A stretch of 64,000 nucleotides of DNA from Lacticaseibacillus mingshuiensis (GCF_016861785.1 NZ_BOLS01000003.1:1-64000); one strand, 5' to 3'; shown: positions 17,581-26,376, counted from the stretch's first letter. The notes: generated by a model not told the origin, from the sequence alone. Numbers and translations: made by a program.

Positions 17581-18210
17581 CTAACTAAGGGACGAGTGAT
17601 CGGGACGTGTCATGGAAAAAAGCGGCCCGAGTGTGGCATATTGCGGACCCGCGAGCCGGGCCAGTGGGGCAAGCGCGGCGACGTCCAGATGGGCGGTTGC
17701 CGGGTCAAACACGCTGGGGTCGAACTGAAACGCGACGACTTCCAGAATGAAGAGGTCGGTGGCGATGGCTCCGGCGATTTCGATCGGCACGTGCTGATAC
17801 AGTTTGACCTCCAGCCGCACCAGCGCTTCCTGGAGACTCGGGGCGGCGACGGCGGTGCTGGCGGTCAGATGCAGGCCGGCCGTCGCCACTTCGCTTTCGC
17901 CAGCGGGTAGGGACGCGGCCGTCATGTTCATTTGCGCGGCGGTCTCGGTTGTGACCAGATGGATGACGCCTTCACCGGTCGCCAGCAAGTTGGCCGCGGT
18001 ATCTTTGGGCTGGCCGTGGGCGCGGATGATCGCGATCGACAGCAGGGGTTTTTGATTGGACACCCCACTGAAAAAAGAAAACGGCGCCAGATTCACGTGG
18101 CCGTTTTCGTCAAGGGTGGTGATCCAGGCAATGGCGCGGGGGATGATGCTGGCAGCCAGCAACTTGTACTGGGTGCGGGCATCCAGGTCCTTTGAAAGGC
18201 GGGTGATCAT
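17581..18210 (-). CDS. Flavin reductase family (FMN-binding split-barrel) protein
   Basis: A 209-aa protein of the DIM6/NTAB flavoprotein family, with the typical opening YKLLAASIIPRAIAWITTLD, a GHVNLAPFSFFSGVSNQKPL flavin-contact region and KDTAANLLATGEGVIH. Homologues bind FMN and act as flavin reductases or flavoredoxins. Start ATG 18210 has CGAAAGGAGACGCC. It lies in a same-strand run of genes from tpx to the AEC carrier, with 21 bp to the cyclo-ligase gene upstream. Confidence 0.85.
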   Translation of the reverse strand: MITRLSKDLDARTQYKLLAASIIPRAIAWITTLDENGHVNLAPFSFFSGVSNQKPLLSIAIIRAHGQPKDTAANLLATGEGVIHLVTTETAAQMNMTAASLPAGESEVATAGLHLTASTAVAAPSLQEALVRLEVKLYQHVPIEIAGAIATDLFILEVVAFQFDPSVFDPATAHLDVAALAPLARLAGPQYATLGPLFSMTRPDHSSLS

Positions 18211-18231
18211 GGCGTCTCCTTTCGCGCAGGG

Positions 18232-18777
18232 TCAGACAAACAGAATCTGATCAAGCGGCACGTCAAAGGGCTCGACTTCCCAAGTTGGCAGGGCGAACTG
18301 CATGACCGGCGGCACCAGAGCGATGGTCGCAGCGGCGGGATGCGCGGCCAAAAAGCGGTCGTAATAGCCCCCACCAAAGCCGACGCGAACCCGACCAAAA
18401 CTGGCAAAGGCGAGGCCAGGCACGACGATCAGATCGATAGTGTCTTCGACTTTTTCAGCCTCAAAAGCAGGTTCGCTCAAACCAAATGAGCTGGTCACGC
18501 GCGCGGCCGGTCCGGGGTCAGGTAGGAAAACGAGTTGGTGCTTGGGCATCACGCGAGGCAACAGGACTGTTTTTCCCGCTTGGGTCGCGGCTTCGATCAG
18601 TGGCGCGGTCGGCAGTTCGCCAGGGCCGGCAATCGTGGTGGCGATCGTCTGCGCATTTTTCCAGGCTGGCGTAGTCATCAGGGTGTAGAGCAATTGGGCC
18701 GCCGCCGCTTCCGTTTCCTGGCGCGCGCTTTTGAGGCGGGGCAATTGTTGCTTGCGGAATTCGACTTTACTCAGCAT
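18232..18777 (-). CDS. 5-formyltetrahydrofolate cyclo-ligase
   Basis: Converts 5-formyl-THF to 5,10-methenyl-THF with ATP, recycling a folate dead-end. The 181-aa product has the N-terminal substrate segment (KVEFRKQQLPRLKS), PGELPTAPLIEAA and the C-terminal phosphate-binding block VPGLAFASFGRVRVGFGGGYYDR, diagnostic for the family. The ATG overlaps the stop of the DUF488 gene (TGATG), so the two are coupled. The GTG three bases earlier is less likely. Confidence 0.93.
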   Translation of the reverse strand: MLSKVEFRKQQLPRLKSARQETEAAAAQLLYTLMTTPAWKNAQTIATTIAGPGELPTAPLIEAATQAGKTVLLPRVMPKHQLVFLPDPGPAARVTSSFGLSEPAFEAEKVEDTIDLIVVPGLAFASFGRVRVGFGGGYYDRFLAAHPAAATIALVPPVMQFALPTWEVEPFDVPLDQILFV

Positions 18778-19136
18778 CACTTCACCTTGGCCTTGAGGTA
18801 ATCGGCGAGGACGACCGCGTTGTTGTGGCTGGTGTCCTTTGCGCCGAAAAGCAGGAGGACGGTCGGCGCGTTTGCGGCTTGAAGCGTGCGAATCACCTCG
18901 GCCACCGCCGGATTTTCATCCAATTCGGCGAGGTAACGCTGGGTGAATTCCGGAAACTTGTCGGGCTCGTGGCCAAACCATTCGCGCAGGTCGTTGCTTG
19001 GCGCGATCGTTTTGGCCCAGCCATCGAGGGCGGCGTTGACCTTGCTGACGCCGCGCGGCCAGAGCCGGTCGACGAGCAGCCGGTAGCCCGCGGGTTGAAC
19101 GTGATCGTAAATGCGAACGGGAATGAATTCCATCAT
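18777..19136 (-). CDS. DUF488 family protein
   Basis: A 119-aa protein with the DUF488 hallmarks: RLLVDRLWPRGVSK near the N-terminus, LREWFGHEPDKFPEFTQRYL in the middle and TVLLLFGAKDTSHNNAVVL at the end. Function is not established; members occur widely next to small-molecule and stress genes. Strong AAGGAGGCAGATC ribosome site. First gene of the coupled pair with the folate cyclo-ligase. Confidence 0.85.
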   Translation of the reverse strand: MMEFIPVRIYDHVQPAGYRLLVDRLWPRGVSKVNAALDGWAKTIAPSNDLREWFGHEPDKFPEFTQRYLAELDENPAVAEVIRTLQAANAPTVLLLFGAKDTSHNNAVVLADYLKAKVK

Positions 19137-19211
19137 GATCTGCCTCCTTCAAGTTGCAACGATCTGGTGATGAACGCAAAAACGCCGACCCGCAAGCCGG
19201 CGCGATCTTTT

Positions 19212-19712
19212 TTAACGGGATGCGTGTGCTTCGAGGTAGGCCATCGCGCTTTGATAATCCGGCTCGTCAGTCTGCTCTTCGATCAACTGGCGATAAACGA
19301 TCTTGCCAGTCGGGTCAATGATCCAAACACTGCGGGCGTCGGTGCCGTTTGCCGCAACAAACAGGCCCAGCGCCTCGCCGAATTCATGCGCCTGGTCGGA
19401 CACCAGCTGCATGTTTTTCACGCCTTCAGCCGCGCACCATTGTTGCTGCTCGTCGGTGGTGTTCGTGGAAATGGTGAAAAAGTTGACGCCCATGAATTCA
19501 TCCATGTCTTGGTTGAAATGCTTGGTCTGAATGCTGCACACCCGGGTGTTGATATCTGGCACAACGCTCAGCAGGGTGTACTGGCCGGAAAAATCGGTGG
19601 CGGTCAGCGAGGTCTTGTCAGCGGTCTGCACGGTAAAATTCGGCAGGGTGTGGCCGATCATCGGTGGTTCGCCTGTGGTCTGTTGTGCTTCGCCATGACG
19701 CGTGATCTTCAT
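19212..19712 (-). CDS. tpx: Thiol peroxidase (atypical 2-Cys peroxiredoxin)
   Basis: Reduces hydrogen and organic peroxides with thioredoxin. The 166-aa product carries the peroxidatic Cys59 in VVPDINTRVCSIQTKHFN and the resolving Cys93 in QQWCAAEGVKN, the spacing of Tpx. The start ATG 19712 lies behind GGGAGGAATTTCCA; an upstream in-frame start is not supported. Useful to an organism without haem catalase. Separated by 75 bp from the DUF488 gene. Confidence 0.95.
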   Translation of the reverse strand: MKITRHGEAQQTTGEPPMIGHTLPNFTVQTADKTSLTATDFSGQYTLLSVVPDINTRVCSIQTKHFNQDMDEFMGVNFFTISTNTTDEQQQWCAAEGVKNMQLVSDQAHEFGEALGLFVAANGTDARSVWIIDPTGKIVYRQLIEEQTDEPDYQSAMAYLEAHASR

Positions 19713-20382
19713 TGGAAATTCCTCCCTTGTGAAATGAACTATCACCGCAAGTGTAGCATATTTTCACTGACGACGCAGGGTGGGGCGGCGCGCGGTATGC
19801 GTCAAGCTTTTCTCGGTTTTAATAAATTGATCAGTCGACCGCTTGCCCTTTTGAGTTTGGTTTGCGGAAAATTGCGGGTGTGCTCCGGCCAGAAAATGGC
19901 TGGCGACCGTAGTAGAGCGGACAAGCAACTTTGAGCCCGCAGAGTGCACGGTCTCAAAGCTTGCTTTCGGCGTAAGCGGCACAGCCGCTAACACCGACGA
20001 GGGGGCTTGCTCTTGGCGTTAGGCATTTATGCCTTACGCCAAGACATGCGAAGCGAGCCGTTTCTGGCCTCCGCACACCCTCAGTTCGAGGAACATGGTT
20101 TAAAATCACATCAGAGGATTTGTCGAGATGGCTATACTGCGCAGTCACCGGATACGCCTAATTTTTCGCAGATTCTTTGCCTTGTTTCCTGCTCACTCTA
20201 TTCATTCACAATCTTTCCATCTTCATCGGCCGTGCCTATCACTGAGAATCTAGCGTCCTGTCTGATCGTCTTCTTGTCTGCCTTTCAACCTAGGCCGATT
20301 TCCCTTCGCAAGACCGCAAAATTGAAAATCCGCGCCTCACCTCGCTACAATGATAATAGACCAATGCGGAAGGGGACGGCGG
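19713..20382. other. Non-coding gap with two adjacent hairpins
   Basis: No gene with a ribosome site is seen. Two near-palindromes lie side by side: 19966-19998 (TCGGCGTAAGCGGC pairing with GCCGCTAACACCGA, two mismatches) and 20012-20043 (CTTGGCGTTAGGCAT pairing with ATGCCTTACGCCAAG, one mismatch). They share the GGCGTAAG/GGCGTTAG motif, and each is preceded by GCTTGCT. No T tract follows either, so they do not look like terminators. Confidence 0.5.
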
Positions 20383-20892
20383 ATGAAAACACTTGTGGTT
20401 TATGAGTCGCAAACGGGTTTTACCCAGCAATATGCGTTGTGGATCGCGCGGCGGCTCCATTGTCCGCTGGTCGACCGGGCGTTTTTGACGCCACAGGAAA
20501 TGAGCACCTGCGACCTGTTGATCTATGGCGGTCATGTGTCGTCGCGCGGGGTGAGCGGGTTTCGCACGTTGCGTCGGCGGTTTGGCGCGCAGCTGCCAGA
20601 TGCGCTGGTTGTTTTTGGCACCGGGATGTTGGGCCAGGAACAGATCGATTGTGACCGCATCCGCGCCCGGACCTTTCGCGGGTTTCCGATGCAGCCACAG
20701 TTCTTCTATTTTCGGGGCACGATCGAACCTGCGGATGTCCCGCTGCGCTTCAAGTGGCGGGTCCACATTAACCGGCGCAAGCAGCCAAAAGAGACCCCGC
20801 TCACGGATATCAATGCGGTGCGCCCGTTGCTTGAGGCGGTGCAGCTGATGCAGGATACGATGGGCGGGCCGGACCTCGATGACTTGAGCTGA
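20383..20892 (+). CDS. Flavodoxin-domain protein
   Basis: A 169-aa protein with the flavodoxin FMN phosphate loop at the N-terminus (MKTLVVYESQTGFTQQYALW) and IYGGHVSSRGVSGFRTL, like the flavodoxin-type protoporphyrinogen oxidase relatives (Flavodoxin_5). The C-terminal part is longer and basic (FKWRVHINRRKQPK). It likely binds FMN and carries electrons; the partner is unknown. Start at 20383 with GGAAGGGGACGGCGG. Confidence 0.7.
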   Translation: MKTLVVYESQTGFTQQYALWIARRLHCPLVDRAFLTPQEMSTCDLLIYGGHVSSRGVSGFRTLRRRFGAQLPDALVVFGTGMLGQEQIDCDRIRARTFRGFPMQPQFFYFRGTIEPADVPLRFKWRVHINRRKQPKETPLTDINAVRPLLEAVQLMQDTMGGPDLDDLS

Positions 20893-20980
20893 AAACAGCG
20901 CGGCCCTGTACCCTGATACGGCGGCCTGCGATCAACCAAAGATGGCCCACTGTATGCTCTCGCGGTGAGCCACCATCAAA

Positions 20981-21026
20981 AAAAGACGGCCTCGCGCATA
21001 GTTGCGTGGAGACCGTCTCTTTTATT
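20981..21026. terminator. Terminator of pepF
   Basis: AGACGG...CCGTCT stem with inner CGCGCA/TGCGTG pairing and A/T tracts on both sides; read on the minus strand it follows the pepF stop region. Confidence 0.75.
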
Positions 21027-21036
21027 GCGCAATGCG

Positions 21037-22842
21037 TTAATCGATCTCTGCGCTCAACGCTTCGATCTGTTTTTCTGTTTCATCAAGGAAGGCGACCATG
21101 TTTTCGAGCGGCTTGGCCGTTGAGATATCAACGCCTGCGACTTTTGCCTCTTCAAGCGGTGTCTTGGTGTCGCCCAGCGCCAGAAATTCTTGCCAGTCAT
21201 GGATGGCGTTTTCGTCACCATTTTGCAACCGGAGGAACGCGCCGGTCGAAATGACCATGCTGGCGGAGTAGGTGTAGGAATACAGGCCCATGTAGTAATG
21301 GCTCTGGCGCATCCAGGTCAGCTCTGGGCGGCCATCGGTGAGATCCACGGCGTCGCCCCAGAATTGATGGAGGACCTGCAACTTCAACTCGTTGAGCTTG
21401 GCAGCGTTGAAGGACTCGCCGTTGTCGATCAGCGTGTACACTTCGCGCTGGAAGGCGGCCTCGAGCAGATGCGTCACGCAATTGTGAAAATAGGTATCCG
21501 ACAGCAGGCGACTCAGCGCAAACCGCTTGAGTCGCGGATCACTGGCCTTGGCAAGCAGACTCTTCGTGAGCAGGAGTTCATGGAACGTCGACGGGCCTTC
21601 CACAACATAGGTGGATGGGTTGGCGGCCATGATGTCGTGCTTGCGACTGGCCAACGTCATCTGCCCGGTGTGGCCGAGTTCGTGGATCAGTGTGTACAGG
21701 GCCGGCAGGGTGTCGCTCCAGCTCATCAGCACATAGGGATGAATCGCGTATGGCATCGTCGCAAAGGCGCCCGAAGCTTTGCCAGCGTTTGGGGCAAAAT
21801 CCACCCAGCGCTGCGGAAATGCGTGCGCAATCAAGTCCTGATAAGCCGGCCCCATCGGCGCAAGGGCATCATTCACCATGCTCGGCGCCTCGGCCCGCGT
21901 CACGGCTGGCGCAAATTCGGGGTCGATATCGATCTGAAGATCCGTGTAGCCGATGTGGTCGAGCCCCCACAGTTTTTTCAAATGGGTGACATAGCGCTGC
22001 ATCAACGGCGCCAGGCCCTTCATCAAGCCATCGATCTGGCGGTCGAACATCGCGCGAGTCACTTCCTGCGGGGCAAGCAGATAATCAAAGACGGACTCAT
22101 ACCCCCGCAACGTCGCCAGCGTTTTTTCCTTGGCGACCTGGTTGTAGTAGGCGGCTGCCATCGTGTTTTGATAGCGCGCCAAGGTGTCGCAGAATTGATG
22201 ATATGCGGCACGGCGGACGGCGGTGTCGGGATGTTTTTGATATTCTTCTTCATATAAAGTGAAGGACAGCGGATAAGTTTTCCCAGCCACCGTGAAGCTG
22301 CCGAAATCCATGTCCGCAAACATCTGGTCGCGAATGGCGTTCGGCGTGTCCAAGGTCGGACCGAGTTGCGTCAGGACCTGTTCCACGGCGCCAGGCAGTT
22401 CATGCGCCTTGGCCGCCTTGATGTGGCGAATGACGGCGGCGGTATCTTCGTCGGTGGCCGCCACCTCGTCGAGCAGCTCATTGGACTGCGCCTGCAGTTC
22501 GGTGTCGAAGAAGGTCAGCTGGCCAAACACGCTGGCAAAGAGCTGATTGATGCGGTTGAGCTGATGATTGGCCGCCGGGTCCGTGGTGTCCGCGGATTGG
22601 GGCAAAAATGCGTAGTGGCTGAGATGATCAGCGATGGTCTGAATATTGGCCATATCCGCCAATGCGTCTTTGATCGCGCCGACTTCATTCAGACGCCCTT
22701 GATAAATGCGGGTGAAATCCTCGGCCAGTTCCTGAAGCTTCTTGATGTCCTGTTCATACGCGGTATCGCTGGCGTAAATGGCTGTCAGGTCCCATTTGTC
22801 AGTCTCCGGATAGTCCTTGCGCGGTGCTTGTGCAGCTGTCAT
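21037..22842 (-). CDS. pepF: Oligoendopeptidase F (M3B zinc peptidase)
   Basis: Cytoplasmic zinc endopeptidase that cuts imported oligopeptides of about 7-17 residues. The 601-aa product has the PepF N-terminal start (DKWDLTAIYASDTAYEQD), the M3 helical clamp and the zinc motif HELGH (His387, Glu388, His391) within TLIHELGHTGQM. ATG 22842 is preceded by GGAGGCGATCAC; the open frame extends 60 codons further upstream but without a start signal. Monocistronic. Confidence 0.95.
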   Translation of the reverse strand: MTAAQAPRKDYPETDKWDLTAIYASDTAYEQDIKKLQELAEDFTRIYQGRLNEVGAIKDALADMANIQTIADHLSHYAFLPQSADTTDPAANHQLNRINQLFASVFGQLTFFDTELQAQSNELLDEVAATDEDTAAVIRHIKAAKAHELPGAVEQVLTQLGPTLDTPNAIRDQMFADMDFGSFTVAGKTYPLSFTLYEEEYQKHPDTAVRRAAYHQFCDTLARYQNTMAAAYYNQVAKEKTLATLRGYESVFDYLLAPQEVTRAMFDRQIDGLMKGLAPLMQRYVTHLKKLWGLDHIGYTDLQIDIDPEFAPAVTRAEAPSMVNDALAPMGPAYQDLIAHAFPQRWVDFAPNAGKASGAFATMPYAIHPYVLMSWSDTLPALYTLIHELGHTGQMTLASRKHDIMAANPSTYVVEGPSTFHELLLTKSLLAKASDPRLKRFALSRLLSDTYFHNCVTHLLEAAFQREVYTLIDNGESFNAAKLNELKLQVLHQFWGDAVDLTDGRPELTWMRQSHYYMGLYSYTYSASMVISTGAFLRLQNGDENAIHDWQEFLALGDTKTPLEEAKVAGVDISTAKPLENMVAFLDETEKQIEALSAEID

Positions 22843-23025
22843 GTGATCGCCTCCATTAATTAAAGCAAGTATAGCAGAAGGGAAGCGAGGCGCCCAAAGA
22901 AAGTAGCAGGAGGGAGGCAGATAGATAACGAAAATTTTTGACTCGGAAAATGTGTAAATCGCACGAGGAATTCGAAAAACGGCATTTATGTTGCAATTAT
23001 GCACCCAAAAATTTATATACACGTA

Positions 23026-23066
23026 TTGATTTTTTTCTGACTAATAATATAATGAAAGCGTTCTAA
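23026..23066 (+). promoter_or_regulatory. Promoter and cre-like site of the secreted peptide gene
   Basis: TTGATT (23026-23031), 16-bp spacer, TATAAT (23048-23053). ATGAAAGCGTTCTAA (23052-23066) overlaps the -10 edge and matches the CcpA cre consensus WTGNAANCGNWNNCW with one mismatch, suggesting repression on preferred sugars. Confidence 0.6.
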
Positions 23067-23115
23067 GGGGCGTCCTTGGTTTTCTGGATCAACTCACGTG
23101 GAGGAGTGAATAGTC

Positions 23116-23397
23116 ATGAAGAAAATCTTTGCTCTGTTTGTAGTGGTGTTTGCTATTGGACTCGGTGGGCTCTCGGTTGTGTCAAGCCAATCTGTTGGCG
23201 CGGCAACTAACAAGGTGGTCAAGTCGTATCATTTTGATCACAACACGACCTTTAACTATAATACGAATTATACGCACTATGTTTATATTCGAGTACCTAC
23301 CGCTGCCCGTTACCTAGATAAACAAGATGTCCCAATCGGCAGCGGGTGGAATTACGTTAGATACCAACGTTCCCTCTATTATACTGGAGGATATTAA
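23116..23397 (+). CDS. Small secreted protein, possible bacteriocin-like peptide
   Basis: A 93-aa precursor: basic start MKKIF, a hydrophobic helix, and a likely signal-peptidase site after VGA-A near residue 29. The mature part of about 64 residues is rich in Tyr, Asn, Thr and His (SYHFDHNTTFNYNTNYTHYV) and ends in LYYTGGY, with no cysteine. GGAGGAG precedes the ATG. It is AT-richer than its neighbours and heads a cassette with an ABC ATPase and permease. Size, signal peptide and context resemble lactococcin-972-type loci, but the sequence does not clearly match that family. Function is inferred from context only. Confidence 0.65.
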   Translation: MKKIFALFVVVFAIGLGGLSVVSSQSVGAATNKVVKSYHFDHNTTFNYNTNYTHYVYIRVPTAARYLDKQDVPIGSGWNYVRYQRSLYYTGGY

Positions 23398-23398
23398 G

Positions 23399-23587
23399 GT
23401 GCCTGGAGTCATATTTATTTTGGTTGTTCTGAGTTCTAGGGCTGGCTGCTCTGCCTAGTCGAGTCACAAAGATTATTCGAACGGTCATTTACCTCTTGGA
23501 TTGACGGTGGAGGATTGTGACCGTTTTTATGTCATTGAACGAAATGGCTTGTATAGACAGACTGTATCCTTTTTTGCTTGGGCTTGA
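23399..23587 (+). pseudogene. Amber-interrupted lipoprotein-like ORF
   Basis: A GTG at 23399, behind GGAGG, reads MPGVIFILVVLSSRAGCSA and meets TAG at 23456-23458. The same frame continues with coding-like text (SSHKDYSNGHLPLGLTVEDC, RFYVIERNGLYRQTVSFF) to TGA at 23585. The start looks like a lipoprotein signal (RAGC). This could be a third component of the peptide/ABC cassette inactivated by a nonsense mutation, or chance. A shorter 19-aa peptide is the only intact product. Confidence 0.35.
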
Positions 23588-23645
23588 TCTGTTTATACGG
23601 AGCGATACATACTCAAAATAAGATTGTCTGAGGGGAGGGGTACTG

Positions 23646-24263
23646 ATGATCACTGCGCGAGATATCCAGCTCTCTACGCGAAGCTTGTTGATAAAAGATT
23701 TCTCATACGACTTTTTGGATGGTAGGTTATTCCTCATTACGGCCGAGAATGGCTTGGGCAAAACAACGCTTTTGCGATCGATGATGGGCCTTGTCCCACT
23801 CACTCACGGCATCTTCAGTTTTGATGGGGCGCCATCTTCCAGCAGGAGTCGTGATGCGTTTTTCTGGGAGTCTAGCAATTGGTTCAATTCTCAGTTGACT
23901 GGCCGCGACTATCTTAATTTTGTCCACGGCCAATGGCATTCGAGTGTAGCTGTTGATCCTGTGGTTGAATATTGGGGTATGGTAAACTACATTCGACTTC
24001 CCATACGAAAGTATTCCTTGGGTATGAAACAGCGGCTGATCATCGCGCTTTATGAAGTGAGTGGCGCGAAAAATCTTTTGATGGACGAGATCAGTAACGG
24101 ACTGGATGAGGAGGCGCGTCAACTTCTTTATGAGCGGCTGAGGGCCATGGCCGATGCAGGCAAGTGTCTCGTCATCACCTCACACTACCGAGACGAGATC
24201 GCGTCATTTATTGATACCCAGTTGACTCTCCAAAATAGGTCGATCTTGGAGGTGAGGCTTTGA
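23646..24263 (+). CDS. ABC transporter ATP-binding protein (bacteriocin export/immunity type)
   Basis: A 205-aa ATPase with Walker A TAENGLGKTT (about 32-41; the first Gly is replaced by Ala), signature YSLGMKQR, Walker B NLLMDEISNGLD and the H-loop SHY. It is short, like ATPases of immunity or lantibiotic-type exporters. GGGGAGGGGTACTG precedes the ATG. Its stop overlaps the permease start by 4 nt. AT-richer codon use than surrounding genes suggests acquisition by transfer. Confidence 0.8.
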   Translation: MITARDIQLSTRSLLIKDFSYDFLDGRLFLITAENGLGKTTLLRSMMGLVPLTHGIFSFDGAPSSSRSRDAFFWESSNWFNSQLTGRDYLNFVHGQWHSSVAVDPVVEYWGMVNYIRLPIRKYSLGMKQRLIIALYEVSGAKNLLMDEISNGLDEEARQLLYERLRAMADAGKCLVITSHYRDEIASFIDTQLTLQNRSILEVRL

Positions 24264-25444
24264 GTTATCTTAACTTTTTTATTAAGCGCGTTTTCAAAAG
24301 TACGTTGACGCTATTAATGACAGGGACCATCCTAATGCTCTTTATTTTTATTCTGGCTATGAATATTCGGACCTATCGCTCCTTCTCTATCGCATCGAAT
24401 GCCAATGACAATCTACAGATTGCCAAACGTTTGAGAGCCGCCTCGAAGAATGATCTGTCTGTATATGATAAGAATTCTGACAGATATGAATCCGCATTAG
24501 GTAATTACCATGATGCGCAAGCGTCAATTGAAAAGAACACAAAATTAATCGATGCACTTCATGCGGGTCGGTACCAGGAAGCCTATGCCGTTGCACTTTC
24601 ACAGACAGATGCTTCCCTAAAAATGGCAAAGGGAGATCCAGCGACGACGCCTGATCTACTGACTGGCCTCAAGCGCGAGCAATTACGACTCAAAGCCCTC
24701 GCAAAGGCTGATCTTCCTGAACAATCTTCGACGTATCCCGTCGATGGTCTCGGTTTTGTGGCCAATCTTCTGCGATATATTGCCCCGGTCGTGTTCTGCG
24801 TCCTGGTCATTTTTCTGTTATCCCAGGTATTTTCTGAGCGCTACCGGGAGGGCATCGATATTGGTGCAGTCTTTCCGTTTAGAATCTTGTCGTTAAGTGC
24901 TGTAGATTCACTGGCGGGCGTTCTTGTCTGTGTGGGACTTGTAGTGGCCATGATCGGGCTTGTGCTTGGCTTGGCCACAATTATCTCTGGGTTTGGTCAC
25001 TGGTCCTATCCAATGTTTCGATATCATTCAGGAACGTCGAAAATGGAATATGTGTCGACTGGGACCATCATTTTGCAACAGCTGCCAATCAGTCTTTTGT
25101 ATCTGGTCTTTTTGGTTTTGAGCTGCGAAGTGATCGCTATTATGGCCAAGAATCGATTCGTGACATTATTCGTTGCCTTGGTTGTGTTGATTGGACTGCC
25201 GCTCGGTACTTGGCTGGTCGTCCCGCTGCAATCAATCGCACATATTGTTCCAACGACATATCTATTTAGCGAACTGACTGTCACGGGTGAACTGGCAAAC
25301 TCCTTTCATAATTCGCGGGTATGCTTGACTTCAGGACTTATCGTACTACTCGGGTCGATTCTGATTCTGGCTGTCTTGATTGTAGCGCTTGGACAAAAAA
25401 AGAAAAAATTTCAAAGTGAGGCGTCACGCATAGTCTCAAAGTGA
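24260..25444 (+). CDS. ABC transporter permease with large extracytoplasmic segment
   Basis: A 394-aa membrane protein: one N-terminal helix, an extracellular or coiled region of about 130 residues rich in Ala/Lys/Asp (around 40-170), and five to six helices in the C-terminal half, with an ABC-2-like layout (FLLSQVFSERYREGIDIGAV). The start overlaps the ATPase stop (GTGAGGCTTTGAG), starting at a TTG. With the ATPase it likely exports the small peptide or protects the cell from it. A terminator follows, so the cassette is one transcription unit. Confidence 0.7.
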   Translation: MSYLNFFIKRVFKSTLTLLMTGTILMLFIFILAMNIRTYRSFSIASNANDNLQIAKRLRAASKNDLSVYDKNSDRYESALGNYHDAQASIEKNTKLIDALHAGRYQEAYAVALSQTDASLKMAKGDPATTPDLLTGLKREQLRLKALAKADLPEQSSTYPVDGLGFVANLLRYIAPVVFCVLVIFLLSQVFSERYREGIDIGAVFPFRILSLSAVDSLAGVLVCVGLVVAMIGLVLGLATIISGFGHWSYPMFRYHSGTSKMEYVSTGTIILQQLPISLLYLVFLVLSCEVIAIMAKNRFVTLFVALVVLIGLPLGTWLVVPLQSIAHIVPTTYLFSELTVTGELANSFHNSRVCLTSGLIVLLGSILILAVLIVALGQKKKKFQSEASRIVSK

Positions 25445-25457
25445 TGCGCGAAATAAG

Positions 25458-25499
25458 TGCCATCTTAGCCCAGCAATAGAGGGCCGAGATGGCTTTATT
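25458..25499 (+). terminator. Terminator of the peptide/ABC cassette
   Basis: GCCATCTTAGCCC pairs with GGGCCGAGATGGC (two mismatches), followed by TTTATTC. Confidence 0.7.
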
Positions 25500-25644
25500 C
25501 GAAAACTCCGGCCGTCGAACAGCGGAACATAACTTGATTCGTCTCCTTATATGCGGTTTCGATCGGTCACCCCAGAAAAATTTGTCAACGGCTATGATTT
25601 CATTTATTTACACGTTAAACTTGTCAGAGACAAGGAGGATGATC

Positions 25645-25992
25645 ATGGAAATCGACAACAATCATCTGGTAACAAAGTATTACGACTTACAGGCGAAAAA
25701 CGCGAAGGTCTTCAAGGCAGTCGAACAGTCGGTCAATGATCAAGTGGCGGCCCTTTATCGCCAGCTCGATTCGCACTTTGTCGACACGTTGACGCTATCG
25801 ATCGACGATGCGGTCAGCGTGGCAAAAGCAGCCGGGCTCGACATCGACCCAGCAGAAGCTGAGATCGCCGTGACGAATTTCATCCTGAAAGATCTGACGA
25901 CGCTAGGCCTCTGGATTCAGCCGCTTGAGGAAAGCGACCCCAACACCATCGTCGCCAAACTGAACTTCGGCAACCGCAGTCGTTACTATTGA
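25645..25992 (+). CDS. Hypothetical protein, 115 aa
   Basis: ATG 25645 is 6 nt after AAGGAGG. The soluble, acidic product starts MEIDNNHLVTKYYDLQAKNA and has a helical look, with LSIDDAVSVAKAAGLDIDPA and a C-terminal VAKLNFGNRSRYY. No recognised domain. GC-rich codon use returns here, marking the right border of the AT-richer cassette. Confidence 0.65.
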   Translation: MEIDNNHLVTKYYDLQAKNAKVFKAVEQSVNDQVAALYRQLDSHFVDTLTLSIDDAVSVAKAAGLDIDPAEAEIAVTNFILKDLTTLGLWIQPLEESDPNTIVAKLNFGNRSRYY

Positions 25993-26033
25993 GCCGCCCG
26001 TGAGCCGCCCGGCGGCCTTTGCCGCACAGGAAA

Positions 26034-26048
26034 ATGAAAGCGCTATTT
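26034..26048. promoter_or_regulatory. cre-like site upstream of the GH2 gene
   Basis: ATGAAAGCGCTATTT matches the cre consensus WTGNAANCGNWNNCW with one mismatch. It is about 330 bp before the GH2 start, with two family B repeats between, so a role in that gene's control is uncertain. Confidence 0.35.
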
Positions 26049-26052
26049 AAAA

Positions 26053-26325
26053 ACGGTGCAGCGCACGGCGTCTGGGGCTGATCGGCTAACTTGGGCCTGG
26101 CGCTTGGGGCGCCAGCCCCGAGCGACGGGACCGGTTAGCCGACTCAGCCCCGCTGTGCGCAGCCCAAGTAAACGGTGCGGAGGCTCGCGTTTAGGTCTGA
26201 GCAGCTAGTTCAGTCCAGGCGCTTGGTGGCGCACTTCGCCTCGAGTGACGGTTCCAGTTAGCTGTCGCCCCCCTGCGAGCCGCAGCCCAAGTAGACGGTG
26301 CGGAGGCTCGCGCCCAGCTCTGATT
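26053..26325 (+). repeat. Family B hairpin repeats: two full copies and a fragment
   Basis: Copies 26053-26169 and 26172-26292 with ends ACGGTGCGG and CCCAAGT, slightly different from the usual GGGTGCG/CCCAACT. The first has inner stem GGGGC/GCCCC and an outer stem GGGGCTGA/TCAGCCCC. A third start (26295-26325) is cut short before the GH2 gene. Confidence 0.8.
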
Positions 26326-26376
26326 TAAAAAGTGATTCATAAAAATCAACAAAAATCAAAGGAGCACACAATAACC

